Source: Flagellimonas algicola (GTDB lineage Bacteria > Bacteroidota > Bacteroidia > Flavobacteriales > Flavobacteriaceae). Taken from it: 64,000 nt of DNA. The notes under the pieces are model-generated. The model made no database searches. It had not been told where the DNA came from and saw only the letters and a list, made by a program, of their open reading frames with translations. Shown here piece after piece: positions 56,032-64,000 of this stretch (its first letter is position 1; each line of letters starts with the position of its first letter). The DNA is taken from contig NZ_VCNI01000001.1 in the NCBI RefSeq assembly GCF_005937185.1, positions 926,657-990,656 on the forward strand, written 5' to 3'. The translations under genes and the position numbers were made by a program.

Positions 56032-57565
56032 CGGCCAATGCCTTCTCTCGAATCACCTGCCCAACAGGTTTGTTCTGTAAATGACTTTCCAACCACGACA
56101 AAATATCCAAATACAGAAAGGCCCGTTTCTCATAAGGGTGATTTTCATACCTTTTGAGTTCATTATACAACTTTTGGAACTCATTTTTTAAATCACTGGG
56201 GTAGATTTCCCCAAGGTTTCGTAGAAATTTGATCATTTCCTTTTGTACCGCATGCAGGTCATTCATTTTTAGCAAGAACTTATACGTACTCTTCAATTGC
56301 ACCTCCAAATGATAATCCATACCGGCCTCATAATGTGCCACCAAACTTAATACCCTGGCAAAACACATCAAATCTTCCCGCATTTTTAGATTCTTGTTGG
56401 AAATGATTTTTTTGAGGTAAACAATGCAGTTTTTATGATCACCGGTGCCAAAATACAGACAGGCAATTTTATAGTAGAGCAGCATTATATGGTGCTCATC
56501 TATACGCGGTCGGTGTTTTTTAATGCCGTACTCAATGATATTGACCAAATACAACCCCTTCTCAAAGGTGCCTTCCAAGAAATGTAGGTTCAATTTGTTG
56601 GAGTTGATATATAAAAAGGCAAGGGAGGCAATGTTATCATTACTTGGAAATCCTGAATGATTTACTTGAGCCTCCAATCTTTCCAAGGTTCCCCTGAACT
56701 GGGATGCGTACTTGACAAAAAAGAGGGACTCCAAAAGGTAGTGATTTCCTTTTAGGAAAAACACTGGGTTTAATGAGATCATTTCCTTGTTCTCATAAAA
56801 GAGATCTACCCATTTACTAGCATATTTATAGGAGGATAAAAAGTCTTGCGTCAATAAACTATACCACAGATGTGCCTTGTACAACCAAAGCTTTTCTCGA
56901 AACCCCAACTGTTCAATATCGTAGGAAGGCAGTTGCGCCTCAAAATAATTGCGCACATTCTGCAAGTCTTCATCGTTTCTTACATAGCCAACTTTCAGCA
57001 TCATTCCATAGAGTTGCAAGGAAAGGTTAGAGAGTTTACTGGTCATCACATTGTGTTCTGATAACTCTTTGGCCTGCTCGGCAAGCTCATTGGCCCTATC
57101 CGGAATACTACGGGTAATGTACTGGGTTTCAATTATTTTCTCCAGCTCCACAATTTCATAGGCCACATTTTTCTCTTCATGTTCCATGGCCAAATTCTTG
57201 GCCTTGTCCAAGATTTTTAAGCTTTGTTTGTACAGTCCTTTTTGATACAGGATGGTGGCAAAATCCAATTGTTCCCTAATCTGGACCCTGATGTTCTGGT
57301 TTACTGGATTTAATCGCAGGCTCACCAAGATTTGCTTGTACAGGTGAGCCTTCAAATTGGAAAGTTGTGCTTTTTTTACGATTCCACTGTCCAATATCTG
57401 TTTTTCATCATAGCTTTTCATTTTGTCCAACAAATTGAACAGCGCCAAAAACTTCGCATCCGTATTCACCCCAAGTCGCCCCACATACAACTTAAACTGT
57501 CGCTTTTCAGATTTGGAAAGGGACTCGATCAACACAAACAAGGCATCCTTATGGGTATTTGTCAT
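56021..57565 (-). CDS. Conserved hypothetical helical-repeat protein
   Basis: 514 aa, no signal peptide. All-helical, TPR-like pattern, for example ATILYQKGLYKQSLKILDKA, IACLYFGTGDHKNCIVYLKKI. The N-terminus (LIESLSKSEKRQFKLYVGR) is typical of an uncharacterised Bacteroidota core family. No catalytic motif seen. Divergent from leuA, converging on the RluA-type gene. Confidence 0.75.
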   Translation of the reverse strand: MTNTHKDALFVLIESLSKSEKRQFKLYVGRLGVNTDAKFLALFNLLDKMKSYDEKQILDSGIVKKAQLSNLKAHLYKQILVSLRLNPVNQNIRVQIREQLDFATILYQKGLYKQSLKILDKAKNLAMEHEEKNVAYEIVELEKIIETQYITRSIPDRANELAEQAKELSEHNVMTSKLSNLSLQLYGMMLKVGYVRNDEDLQNVRNYFEAQLPSYDIEQLGFREKLWLYKAHLWYSLLTQDFLSSYKYASKWVDLFYENKEMISLNPVFFLKGNHYLLESLFFVKYASQFRGTLERLEAQVNHSGFPSNDNIASLAFLYINSNKLNLHFLEGTFEKGLYLVNIIEYGIKKHRPRIDEHHIMLLYYKIACLYFGTGDHKNCIVYLKKIISNKNLKMREDLMCFARVLSLVAHYEAGMDYHLEVQLKSTYKFLLKMNDLHAVQKEMIKFLRNLGEIYPSDLKNEFQKLYNELKRYENHPYEKRAFLYLDILSWLESHLQNKPVGQVIREKALAVTR

Positions 57566-57711
57566 CGTAAAAAATATACTTTAAACATTTGTAATTCAGA
57601 TAATTAAACTTACTGAAATACAATTTAACGTTGTAATGGATTTTAGCAATTTATGGTTCTTGCCTAGCACTGAATTATCTTCGTGTATATTAGCAAAAAC
57701 TGGCTTAGATA

Positions 57712-58884
57712 ATGGGTAAAGATAAGGTACAAATTTTTGACACAACCCTTAGGGATGGAGAACAGGTCCCGGGTTGCAAATTGGACACAAAACAAAAGTT
57801 GGTCATTGCCGAACGCTTGGATGAGTTGGGAGTGGACATTATTGAGGCTGGCTTTCCTATTTCAAGTCCGGGGGATTTTAATTCCGTTCATGAAATTGCC
57901 AAATTGGTGAAAAATGCAACGGTCTGTGGACTTACCCGAGCCGTTAAAAAAGATATTGAGGTGGCCGCGGAGGCTATAAAAATAGCGAAGCGTCCTAGAA
58001 TACATACTGGGATTGGAACTTCGGATTCCCACATCCAGTTTAAATTCAATTCAACCCGTGAAAAAATCATAGAACGTGCTGTTGAAGCGGTTTCTTATGC
58101 CAAATCCTTTGTGGAGGATGTGGAATTTTACGCTGAGGATGCCGGTAGAACGGATAACGAATATTTGGCCCGTGTGTGCGAGGCGGTAATCAAGGCTGGG
58201 GCAACCGTTTTGAATATTCCAGATACCACAGGTTACTGCTTGCCTGAAGAATATGGAGCCAAAATGAAATACCTCAAGGAAAATGTCAAAGGTATTGACA
58301 AGGCCATTTTATCTTGTCACTGCCACAACGATTTAGGATTGGCCACCGCCAATTCCATAGCCGGTGTCATCAATGGGGCACGTCAGATTGAATGTACCAT
58401 CAACGGTATTGGGGAAAGGGCTGGTAATACCTCTTTGGAAGAAGTGGTGATGATTTTAAGACAGCACCCTTATCTCAACTTAGATACCGACATCAATAGT
58501 CAACTACTTTTGGACACCAGCCAAATGGTTTCCCAAAAAATGGGCATGCCTGTACAACCTAACAAAGCTATTGTAGGCTCTAACGCTTTTGCGCATAGCT
58601 CTGGAATTCACCAGGATGGGGTAATCAAACAAAGGGAAACCTATGAGATCATTGATCCAAAAGATGTGGGCGTAAGCGAGTCCTCTATTGTGCTAACCGC
58701 TAGAAGTGGTCGTGCGGCCTTGGCCTATAGAGCTAAAAATGTAGGCTACGAACTCACCAAATTGCAACTGGATGTTGTCTATGAAAATTTCCTGAAATTC
58801 GCTGATCGCAAAAAGGAAATCATGGATGAAGATATTCATGAGATCATTGACACTAGTGGGATTTCCATTCAAAGCATGGCCTAA
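57712..58884 (+). CDS. leuA: 2-isopropylmalate synthase, short form
   Basis: Condenses 2-ketoisovalerate with acetyl-CoA in leucine synthesis. 390 aa. [12 protein letters not shown] at the N-terminus and the metal site [13 protein letters not shown] are intact; [10 protein letters not shown] and [15 protein letters not shown] follow. It ends near residue 390 and has no C-terminal leucine-binding regulatory domain (full LeuA is about 510-560 aa), so feedback inhibition should be absent or different. leuB follows by 26 bp; leuC and leuD are not in the window. Confidence 0.9.
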   Translation: MGKDKVQIFDTTLRDGEQVPGCKLDTKQKLVIAERLDELGVDIIEAGFPISSPGDFNSVHEIAKLVKNATVCGLTRAVKKDIEVAAEAIKIAKRPRIHTGIGTSDSHIQFKFNSTREKIIERAVEAVSYAKSFVEDVEFYAEDAGRTDNEYLARVCEAVIKAGATVLNIPDTTGYCLPEEYGAKMKYLKENVKGIDKAILSCHCHNDLGLATANSIAGVINGARQIECTINGIGERAGNTSLEEVVMILRQHPYLNLDTDINSQLLLDTSQMVSQKMGMPVQPNKAIVGSNAFAHSSGIHQDGVIKQRETYEIIDPKDVGVSESSIVLTARSGRAALAYRAKNVGYELTKLQLDVVYENFLKFADRKKEIMDEDIHEIIDTSGISIQSMA

Positions 58885-58910
58885 ATTCCAGTGACACAAA
58901 ATACCATTGC

Positions 58911-60029
58911 ATGAACTTGAACATTGCTTTGCTGCCCGGAGATGGTATTGGACCCGAAGTTTTGGCCCAGGCGGTAAAATGCTTGCAAGCTGTTGAGGAA
59001 ACTTTCAATCACCAATTCATTTATAGGGAAGCTGTAGTGGGGGCCATTGCCATTGACAGAAAAGGAAACCCTTTGCCGGATACTACCCTTAATCTTTGCA
59101 AAGAAGCAGATGCCGTTTTGTTCGGTGCTATAGGTGACCCCAAATACGACAATGATCCCAATGCCAAGGTGCGACCGGAACAAGGTTTGCTTAAGCTAAG
59201 AAAAGAGCTTGGGCTTTTTGCCAACATTAGACCCGTTAAGGTTTTTCCCTCCCTGATTCAAAATTCCCCTTTAAAACAAGAAGTCATTGACGGAACCGAT
59301 TTTACCATTTATAGGGAGTTGACTGGTGGTATCTATTTTGGTCAAAAACATTTGAACGAAGACGGAACCGTTGCTTCGGATTTATGTGAATATTCAGAAC
59401 AGGAAATCAGTAGGATAGCCCATCTGGCGTTTAAGGCTGCCAAAAACAGGCGTAATAAGCTTACCCTGGTTGATAAAGCCAACGTTTTGGAATCTTCACG
59501 CCTGTGGCGAAAAGTAGTGACCAAAATTGGGGAAAGTTATCCCGATGTACAATTGGAGTACATGTTCGTAGATAATGCTGCCATGCAAATTATTCTTAAT
59601 CCAAGTCAGTTTGATGTGATCCTTACAGAAAATATGTTTGGGGATATTATTTCGGATGAAGGTAGTGTAATTGGTGGTTCAATTGGACTATTGGCCTCAG
59701 CCTCTGCGGGTGAGGACAGCGCTATGTTTGAGCCCATTCATGGTTCGTACCCGCAAGCCAAAGCGCAGGATATTGCCAATCCCATTGCTTCTATCCTATC
59801 TGCTGCGATGTTACTGGAGCACTTTGGTCTTTATGAAGAAGCCATGGCAGTACGCGAGGCTGTGGATAAATCCCTAAAGAAGGGTGTGGTTACTCCGGAT
59901 TTGGACTCCAAAAGTCAATATGGAACCAACCAGGTGGGAGATTTTGTGGCCGAAAACATCGTGGACAACGGTGATGATTTCAATATGAACGATGAAAATA
60001 TCGATCTAGGAAAATCTACCATCATTTAG
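58911..60029 (+). CDS. leuB: 3-isopropylmalate dehydrogenase
   Basis: 372 aa NAD-dependent decarboxylating dehydrogenase. Marks: LLPGDGIGPEV, GAIGDPKYDNDP, RPEQGLLKLRKELGLFANIRP, YRELTGGIYFGQ, TENMFGDIISDEGSVIGGSIG and EPIHGSYP. Follows leuA closely. Its end overlaps the converging TlpA-like gene by 8 bp. Confidence 0.96.
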   Translation: MNLNIALLPGDGIGPEVLAQAVKCLQAVEETFNHQFIYREAVVGAIAIDRKGNPLPDTTLNLCKEADAVLFGAIGDPKYDNDPNAKVRPEQGLLKLRKELGLFANIRPVKVFPSLIQNSPLKQEVIDGTDFTIYRELTGGIYFGQKHLNEDGTVASDLCEYSEQEISRIAHLAFKAAKNRRNKLTLVDKANVLESSRLWRKVVTKIGESYPDVQLEYMFVDNAAMQIILNPSQFDVILTENMFGDIISDEGSVIGGSIGLLASASAGEDSAMFEPIHGSYPQAKAQDIANPIASILSAAMLLEHFGLYEEAMAVREAVDKSLKKGVVTPDLDSKSQYGTNQVGDFVAENIVDNGDDFNMNDENIDLGKSTII

Positions 60030-61263
60030 CAGCAATTTCCACTTCTTCGGTCAACTCTTGGATGGTTTCAGAAAACTCCTTTTTGAACAGCTCGTATTTT
60101 TCTCCAGTAGCTGGACCATTAAACCCGGTATGTATCTTTTTCACATTACCTTGTTTATCGATGTAAATGGTGGTTGGATAGGATATCACATGATTGAGCA
60201 TGGGTAATTTTTCATTTGCCTTTTGTTTGCTCGATGTTCCATATTGTGCCAAAAGTATGGTATAGTCCACTCCTACCCTTTCCCGTAATCTAGCAATGCC
60301 TTCGAAGGCCTTCTCCTTGGTCTTTGCATACTCAAATGCCAGAGCCACAAATTCTATATCCAGGCTTGGATTATTCTTCAAAAAATCGACATAAAAGCGG
60401 GTTTCATCCAGGCAATTGGGACACCAGGTTCCCATAATCTGTACCAACACGGCTTTGTTACGAAAGCGCTCATCAGATAAGCTAACCAACTTACCTTCTA
60501 CATCTTCAAAGGAAAATTCAAATCGATCATACCCTTCCTTTAGGAAAGTAAGTTCATCAGCATCTATTAGCTCAAACGCATCGTTACGTTTACCCTGGAA
60601 CGGAGAGACAAAGTGATTGCCTGAATAAAAGGTCCCCTGCATAGTGCTATCCGCTACTTCGGCAGTGAATAGAAATACATGGGCACCATCAAAAGCTGAA
60701 AGTTTTACCGTAGTGCCATTAATGGCTCCTTCCAAATATCTGTAATCCCCGGAATGTGTCCTAAAAGTACCCGTAACCTTGTTTCCGGTTTGCTTAAATA
60801 TGCCTTTGCCTGGATATTGGTTGTCCTGCCCAAAATTGAAATAGGTTTCCCACACCCCGGAAACATCCGTGGCAGGGTCCTTGGTAACCTCAAAACGATC
60901 ACGCTTTCCATACGCAGCATGGAAGGGAACCACCCGATTTAGACTTTCCTTGATAAAACTTCCTTGAATACTATTTTCGCTGTAGGTCCCTTCAATATAT
61001 CCTTCAAAAATGGGCATTTGAATTCGGATTACCCCATCATTCATCTCAAATTCATCTACAACAACAACTTCTTCAGCATTGTACATTTTCATAATATAGG
61101 AACCATTGTCATCTTTGGAAATGGAAAAATTAAAAGGCAGCGACTCCGTTTCTGAAACATCCATGGCCCCCCACCAATCACCAAGTTTAAGGGGTGTTTC
61201 CCTGCCCTCGCAAGACAACAACAATAAAAATGTACTCAGGATTACCAACCCAACTTTTCCCAT
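60022..61263 (-). CDS. TlpA-like thiol-disulfide lipoprotein
   Basis: 413 aa from the ATG at 61263; a TTG at 61293 is also in frame. Lipobox LLLLSC. About residues 25-230 form a lipocalin/beta-type domain (GVWETYFNFGQDNQYPGKGIFKQTG), and about 255-400 a TlpA/ResA thioredoxin fold with CPNC in GTWCPNC and cis-Pro in ISYPTTIYID. Periplasmic thiol reductant or stress role expected; partner unknown. Confidence 0.88.
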   Translation of the reverse strand: MGKVGLVILSTFLLLLSCEGRETPLKLGDWWGAMDVSETESLPFNFSISKDDNGSYIMKMYNAEEVVVVDEFEMNDGVIRIQMPIFEGYIEGTYSENSIQGSFIKESLNRVVPFHAAYGKRDRFEVTKDPATDVSGVWETYFNFGQDNQYPGKGIFKQTGNKVTGTFRTHSGDYRYLEGAINGTTVKLSAFDGAHVFLFTAEVADSTMQGTFYSGNHFVSPFQGKRNDAFELIDADELTFLKEGYDRFEFSFEDVEGKLVSLSDERFRNKAVLVQIMGTWCPNCLDETRFYVDFLKNNPSLDIEFVALAFEYAKTKEKAFEGIARLRERVGVDYTILLAQYGTSSKQKANEKLPMLNHVISYPTTIYIDKQGNVKKIHTGFNGPATGEKYELFKKEFSETIQELTEEVEIAAK

Positions 61264-61365
61264 ACCTAATAGAATTTGTACTAAATATCGCAATTCCCTT
61301 TGAAATCTTACACCCTATATGCCAAATCCTGTCTTCATTTGCATGGAATGTCTTCCCCTATTTTT

Positions 61366-61373
61366 TATCTTTG
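61366..61373 (+). promoter_or_regulatory. Candidate -7 element of pheT
   Basis: TATCTTTG is an exact TAnnTTTG match 19 bp before the pheT ATG; a TTG lies 24 bp upstream of it, slightly far for a -33. Confidence 0.45.
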
Positions 61374-61392
61374 TCCACTTTAAAATTGGGGT

Positions 61393-63813
61393 ATGAAGAT
61401 TTCTTATAACTGGTTGAAGCAGTTTTTGCAGATTGATTGGGAAGCAGCAAAGACCGGGGAATTGCTTACGGATTTGGGTCTTGAGGTGGAAGGTATCTCA
61501 AGCTTTGAATCTGTTAAGGGAGGTTTGAACGGAGTGGTTGTTGGCCATGTCCTTACCTGTGAAAAACACCCCAATGCCGATCGGCTTAAGGTTACCACCG
61601 TAGATGTTGGTGCAGAAACTCCCCTGAAAATTGTTTGCGGAGCGCCCAATGTAGCGGCTGGACAAAAAGTTCCTGTAGCCACCATCGGGACCACTTTATA
61701 CACCAAAGAAGGGGAGTCATGGCAAATCAAGAAAGGGAAGATTAGAGGAGAGGAAAGCCACGGAATGATCTGTGCGGAAGATGAATTGGGATTAGGTGAG
61801 AGCCATGATGGCATCATGGTTCTTAGTGACATCTTGGAACCTGGAACCCCTTGTGCCGAAGTGTTTGACATTGAAAACGATGAAGTCTTTGAAATTGGGT
61901 TAACTCCAAATAGAGCGGACGCCATGAGCCATTTTGGTGTGGCCAGGGATCTAAAGGCAGGTCTTGAACAACAGGAAATTCAAAAAGGGCTTTTAACCCC
62001 TTCCACCAGTAATTTTTTGATTGACAACAGATCGCTCAAAATTGATGTAGAGGTAATGGATAGTGACTTGGCACCACGATATTGTGGGGTAACGATCAGC
62101 AATCTCATTGTCCAGGAATCCCCAGATTGGTTAAAGAATAGGTTAAAGGCCATTGGTCTATCACCCATAAACAACGTAGTGGATGTGACCAACTACGTAC
62201 TGCATGAACTGGGTCAACCGCTGCATGCCTTTGACGCCGCCAAAATCAAAGGTGGTAAAATTGAAGTAAAAACTTTACCGGCAGGTACCAAGTTCACCAC
62301 ACTGGATGATGTGGAACGGGAACTGTACCAAGACGACCTCATGATCTGCGATAGTGACAATCCCATGTGTATCGCCGGTGTTTTTGGGGGAATTAATTCA
62401 GGGGTTACCGAGCATACCTCAGCCATCTTTTTGGAAAGCGCCTATTTTAATCCGATTTCCATTAGAAAGTCAGCCAAACGCCATGGCCTAAATACCGATG
62501 CTTCCTTCCGATTTGAAAGGGGCATTGACATCAACATCACAGAGTATGCCCTTAAAAGAGCCGCTCTTTTAATCAAGGAAATTGCTGGCGGGGATATTAG
62601 TTCAGAAGTAGTGGATCTGTATCCCAAAAAGGTTCAGGAAAGACATGTTTTCCTCACCTTTGAGAAAATCAATTCTTTGATTGGTCAGGAAATTCCAAGA
62701 GATACCATTAAGTCCATATTGTCTTCGTTGGAGATTAAGGTTAACAATGTTACCGAATCTGGACTGGGACTAACCATTCCCAACTATCGGGTGGATGTGG
62801 AGCGCGAGGTTGATGTAATTGAAGAAATTTTAAGGGTTTACGGTTACAATAACATTGACTACAAGGAGAAGTTAACCGCTTCTATAGCTCAAACCTCGAA
62901 ATTTGAAAACCATAGAATTCAAGATGTGGTAGCCAATATGCTGGCCGCCCAAGGTTTCTACGAAACTATGACCAATAGTTTGGTTGCTTCAGAAACCGAA
63001 CAGCGCTTGGAAATGGCTACCAATACAGTAGAAATGCTGAATCCATTGAGCGCGGATTTGTCGGTTTTGAGAACCCAAATGTTGTCTTCCGGTCTGCAGA
63101 CCATTGCATACAATATCAACAGGCAGAAAACCGATTTGCACCTTTTTGAATTTGGTAAAACCTATCATAAAGTTGACAATCAAAATCAGGAAAATCAGCA
63201 TCTGTCTCTTTTCGTTACCGGAGAAAGAAATAGAAATAGCTGGGCCGTTGGTTCCAGAACGACCGACTTTTTCTTTTTGAAGGGAACTTTGGATTCCATT
63301 TTTGATCGTTTGGGCTTAAAGGACATCAAAACCTCTCCCATTAGCGAAAAGGCGCTGACAGAAGGTTTGGTATGTAGCTCCCGAGGAAAACAGATTGCTA
63401 CTTTTGGTTTGGTTTCCAAAGGAATCTTAAAAGAATTTGATATCAAACAGGAAGTATTCTATGCCGATTTGGATTGGGATGCCATTCTTGGTTTGATCAG
63501 TACCCAAAATGTGGTTTTCCAAGAGATTCCAAAGTATCCGGAGGTCTCCAGGGATTTGGCCTTGTTGTTGGATGAAAAGATTTCATTCCAACAGGTCTAC
63601 GACCTGGCATGGGGTACGGAAAAGAAACTCCTTAAAAAAGTCAATTTGTTTGATGTTTATTTAGGCAAAAATCTACCAGAAGGAAAAAAATCATATGCAG
63701 TGAGCTTTACCCTTTTGGATGAAAAGAAGACCTTAACAGATAAGCAGATTGACAAAATCATGTCCAAGTTGATGACTCGCTATCAAAAGGAATTGGGTGC
63801 AGAACTAAGGTAA
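61393..63813 (+). CDS. pheT: Phenylalanine-tRNA ligase beta subunit
   Basis: 806 aa. The N-terminus MKISYNWLKQFLQIDW is typical. tRNA-binding OB domain (about 40-150, VVGHVLTCEKHPNADRLKV), B3/B4 editing region with NVVDVTNYVLHELGQPLHAFDA, B5 with RVDVEREVDVIEEILRVYGYNNI, and the C-terminal FDX-ACB domain (FQEIPKYPEVSRDLALLLDE). The alpha subunit gene pheS is not adjacent, as is common in Bacteroidota. Confidence 0.97.
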   Translation: MKISYNWLKQFLQIDWEAAKTGELLTDLGLEVEGISSFESVKGGLNGVVVGHVLTCEKHPNADRLKVTTVDVGAETPLKIVCGAPNVAAGQKVPVATIGTTLYTKEGESWQIKKGKIRGEESHGMICAEDELGLGESHDGIMVLSDILEPGTPCAEVFDIENDEVFEIGLTPNRADAMSHFGVARDLKAGLEQQEIQKGLLTPSTSNFLIDNRSLKIDVEVMDSDLAPRYCGVTISNLIVQESPDWLKNRLKAIGLSPINNVVDVTNYVLHELGQPLHAFDAAKIKGGKIEVKTLPAGTKFTTLDDVERELYQDDLMICDSDNPMCIAGVFGGINSGVTEHTSAIFLESAYFNPISIRKSAKRHGLNTDASFRFERGIDINITEYALKRAALLIKEIAGGDISSEVVDLYPKKVQERHVFLTFEKINSLIGQEIPRDTIKSILSSLEIKVNNVTESGLGLTIPNYRVDVEREVDVIEEILRVYGYNNIDYKEKLTASIAQTSKFENHRIQDVVANMLAAQGFYETMTNSLVASETEQRLEMATNTVEMLNPLSADLSVLRTQMLSSGLQTIAYNINRQKTDLHLFEFGKTYHKVDNQNQENQHLSLFVTGERNRNSWAVGSRTTDFFFLKGTLDSIFDRLGLKDIKTSPISEKALTEGLVCSSRGKQIATFGLVSKGILKEFDIKQEVFYADLDWDAILGLISTQNVVFQEIPKYPEVSRDLALLLDEKISFQQVYDLAWGTEKKLLKKVNLFDVYLGKNLPEGKKSYAVSFTLLDEKKTLTDKQIDKIMSKLMTRYQKELGAELR

Positions 63814-64000
63814 TGACCCCCAAGCGAGCGTTGGAACAATAACACTGTCTATTTCGTGGATTACCCTATTGCCCTGACTCACATCAGCTGTAGTTATCTT
63901 GGCAGTGTTGCCCACAGGATCTGTTAGCACAATATCGTAACCATCCAAATGGGCTACAAGCTTTTTCCCTTGAATGGTGGTGAAACTGGCCTTTCCATTC
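63805..64000 (-). CDS. Fasciclin (FAS1) domain protein, C-terminal part
   Basis: Minus-strand gene entering from the right edge; the stop TAG lies at 63805-63807 and overlaps the pheT end by 9 bp. About 64 residues are visible, with DGYDIVLTDPVGNTAKITTADV and the FAS1 end motif NRVIHEIDSVIVP. FAS1 domains mediate adhesion. The start is outside the window. Confidence 0.8.
   Translation of the reverse strand, partial: NGKASFTTIQGKKLVAHLDGYDIVLTDPVGNTAKITTADVSQGNRVIHEIDSVIVPTLAWGSLP

Noticed and set aside
57566..57711. leuC/leuD expected next to leuA
   Set aside because: Only 146 bp of spacer lie upstream and leuB follows; neither gene is in the window.

Overview
The window looks like a chromosomal piece of a marine or environmental Flavobacteriaceae bacterium (Muricauda/Maribacter-like; genus is inference). 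The evidence is a SusC/SusD pair with a hybrid two-component regulator, LolA/LptG/FtsK/DgkA/RibB synteny typical of Bacteroidota, many SpII lipoproteins, DUF4266/DUF3570 genes, almost no Shine-Dalgarno sequences, TAnnTTTG-like -7 elements, and moderate-to-low GC. Both ends cut genes: a lipoprotein at 1-265 (minus) and a fasciclin protein at 63805-64000 (minus).

Layout. 0.7-8.7 kb: core genes on the plus strand: two thiol peroxidases, dgkA, ftsK, a LolA-like carrier, an LptF/LptG permease and ribB with a degenerate RibA domain. 8.7-12.1 kb (minus): an ECF sigma factor with a coupled membrane protein, a DegT-type aminotransferase and a TauE/SafE permease, with a 7-bp tandem array between the last two. 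12.2-32.8 kb: tRNA-Ser(UGA), then an integrase gene, a zone with palindromes and a radC fragment, and a seven-gene polysaccharide utilisation locus (PUL) on the minus strand, transcribed susC, susD, GH92, GH28, GH92, metallophosphoesterase, HTCS. Past the PUL lie three copies of the tRNA 3' end (32434, 32591, 32752), at least two followed by hairpins. This is best read as a genomic island of about 20 kb integrated at tRNA-Ser.

32.9-42 kb: gamma-glutamyltransferase, an EthD lipoprotein, an alpha/beta hydrolase, a GH5-like lipoprotein, a DUF1287 protein, a molybdate ABC operon (modA, a two-repeat Mop protein, modB, modC) and an RluF-type pseudouridine synthase. 42-44.3 kb: a PD40-propeller protein, a 620-bp non-coding stretch bounded by an 18-bp inverted repeat with a nested RNA-like fold, and a LuxR-type regulator whose phosphoacceptor Asp is Glu. 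44.3-64 kb: dnaK, L-serine dehydratase, a thioredoxin-like/ApbE/DUF4266/DUF3570 operon, a His-rich TPR protein with a SCO protein, panB, a four-helix-bundle gene, an RluA-family synthase, leuA-leuB, a TlpA-like lipoprotein and pheT.

The most interesting system is the island PUL. One of its two GH92 enzymes keeps the catalytic Glu (NEP motif). The other has Gln there (NQP), the change known from a GH92 enzyme that cleaves mannose-1-phospho-6-mannose. With a complete periplasmic metallophosphoesterase in the same operon, this suggests a mobile locus for phosphorylated mannose-containing glycans (inference).
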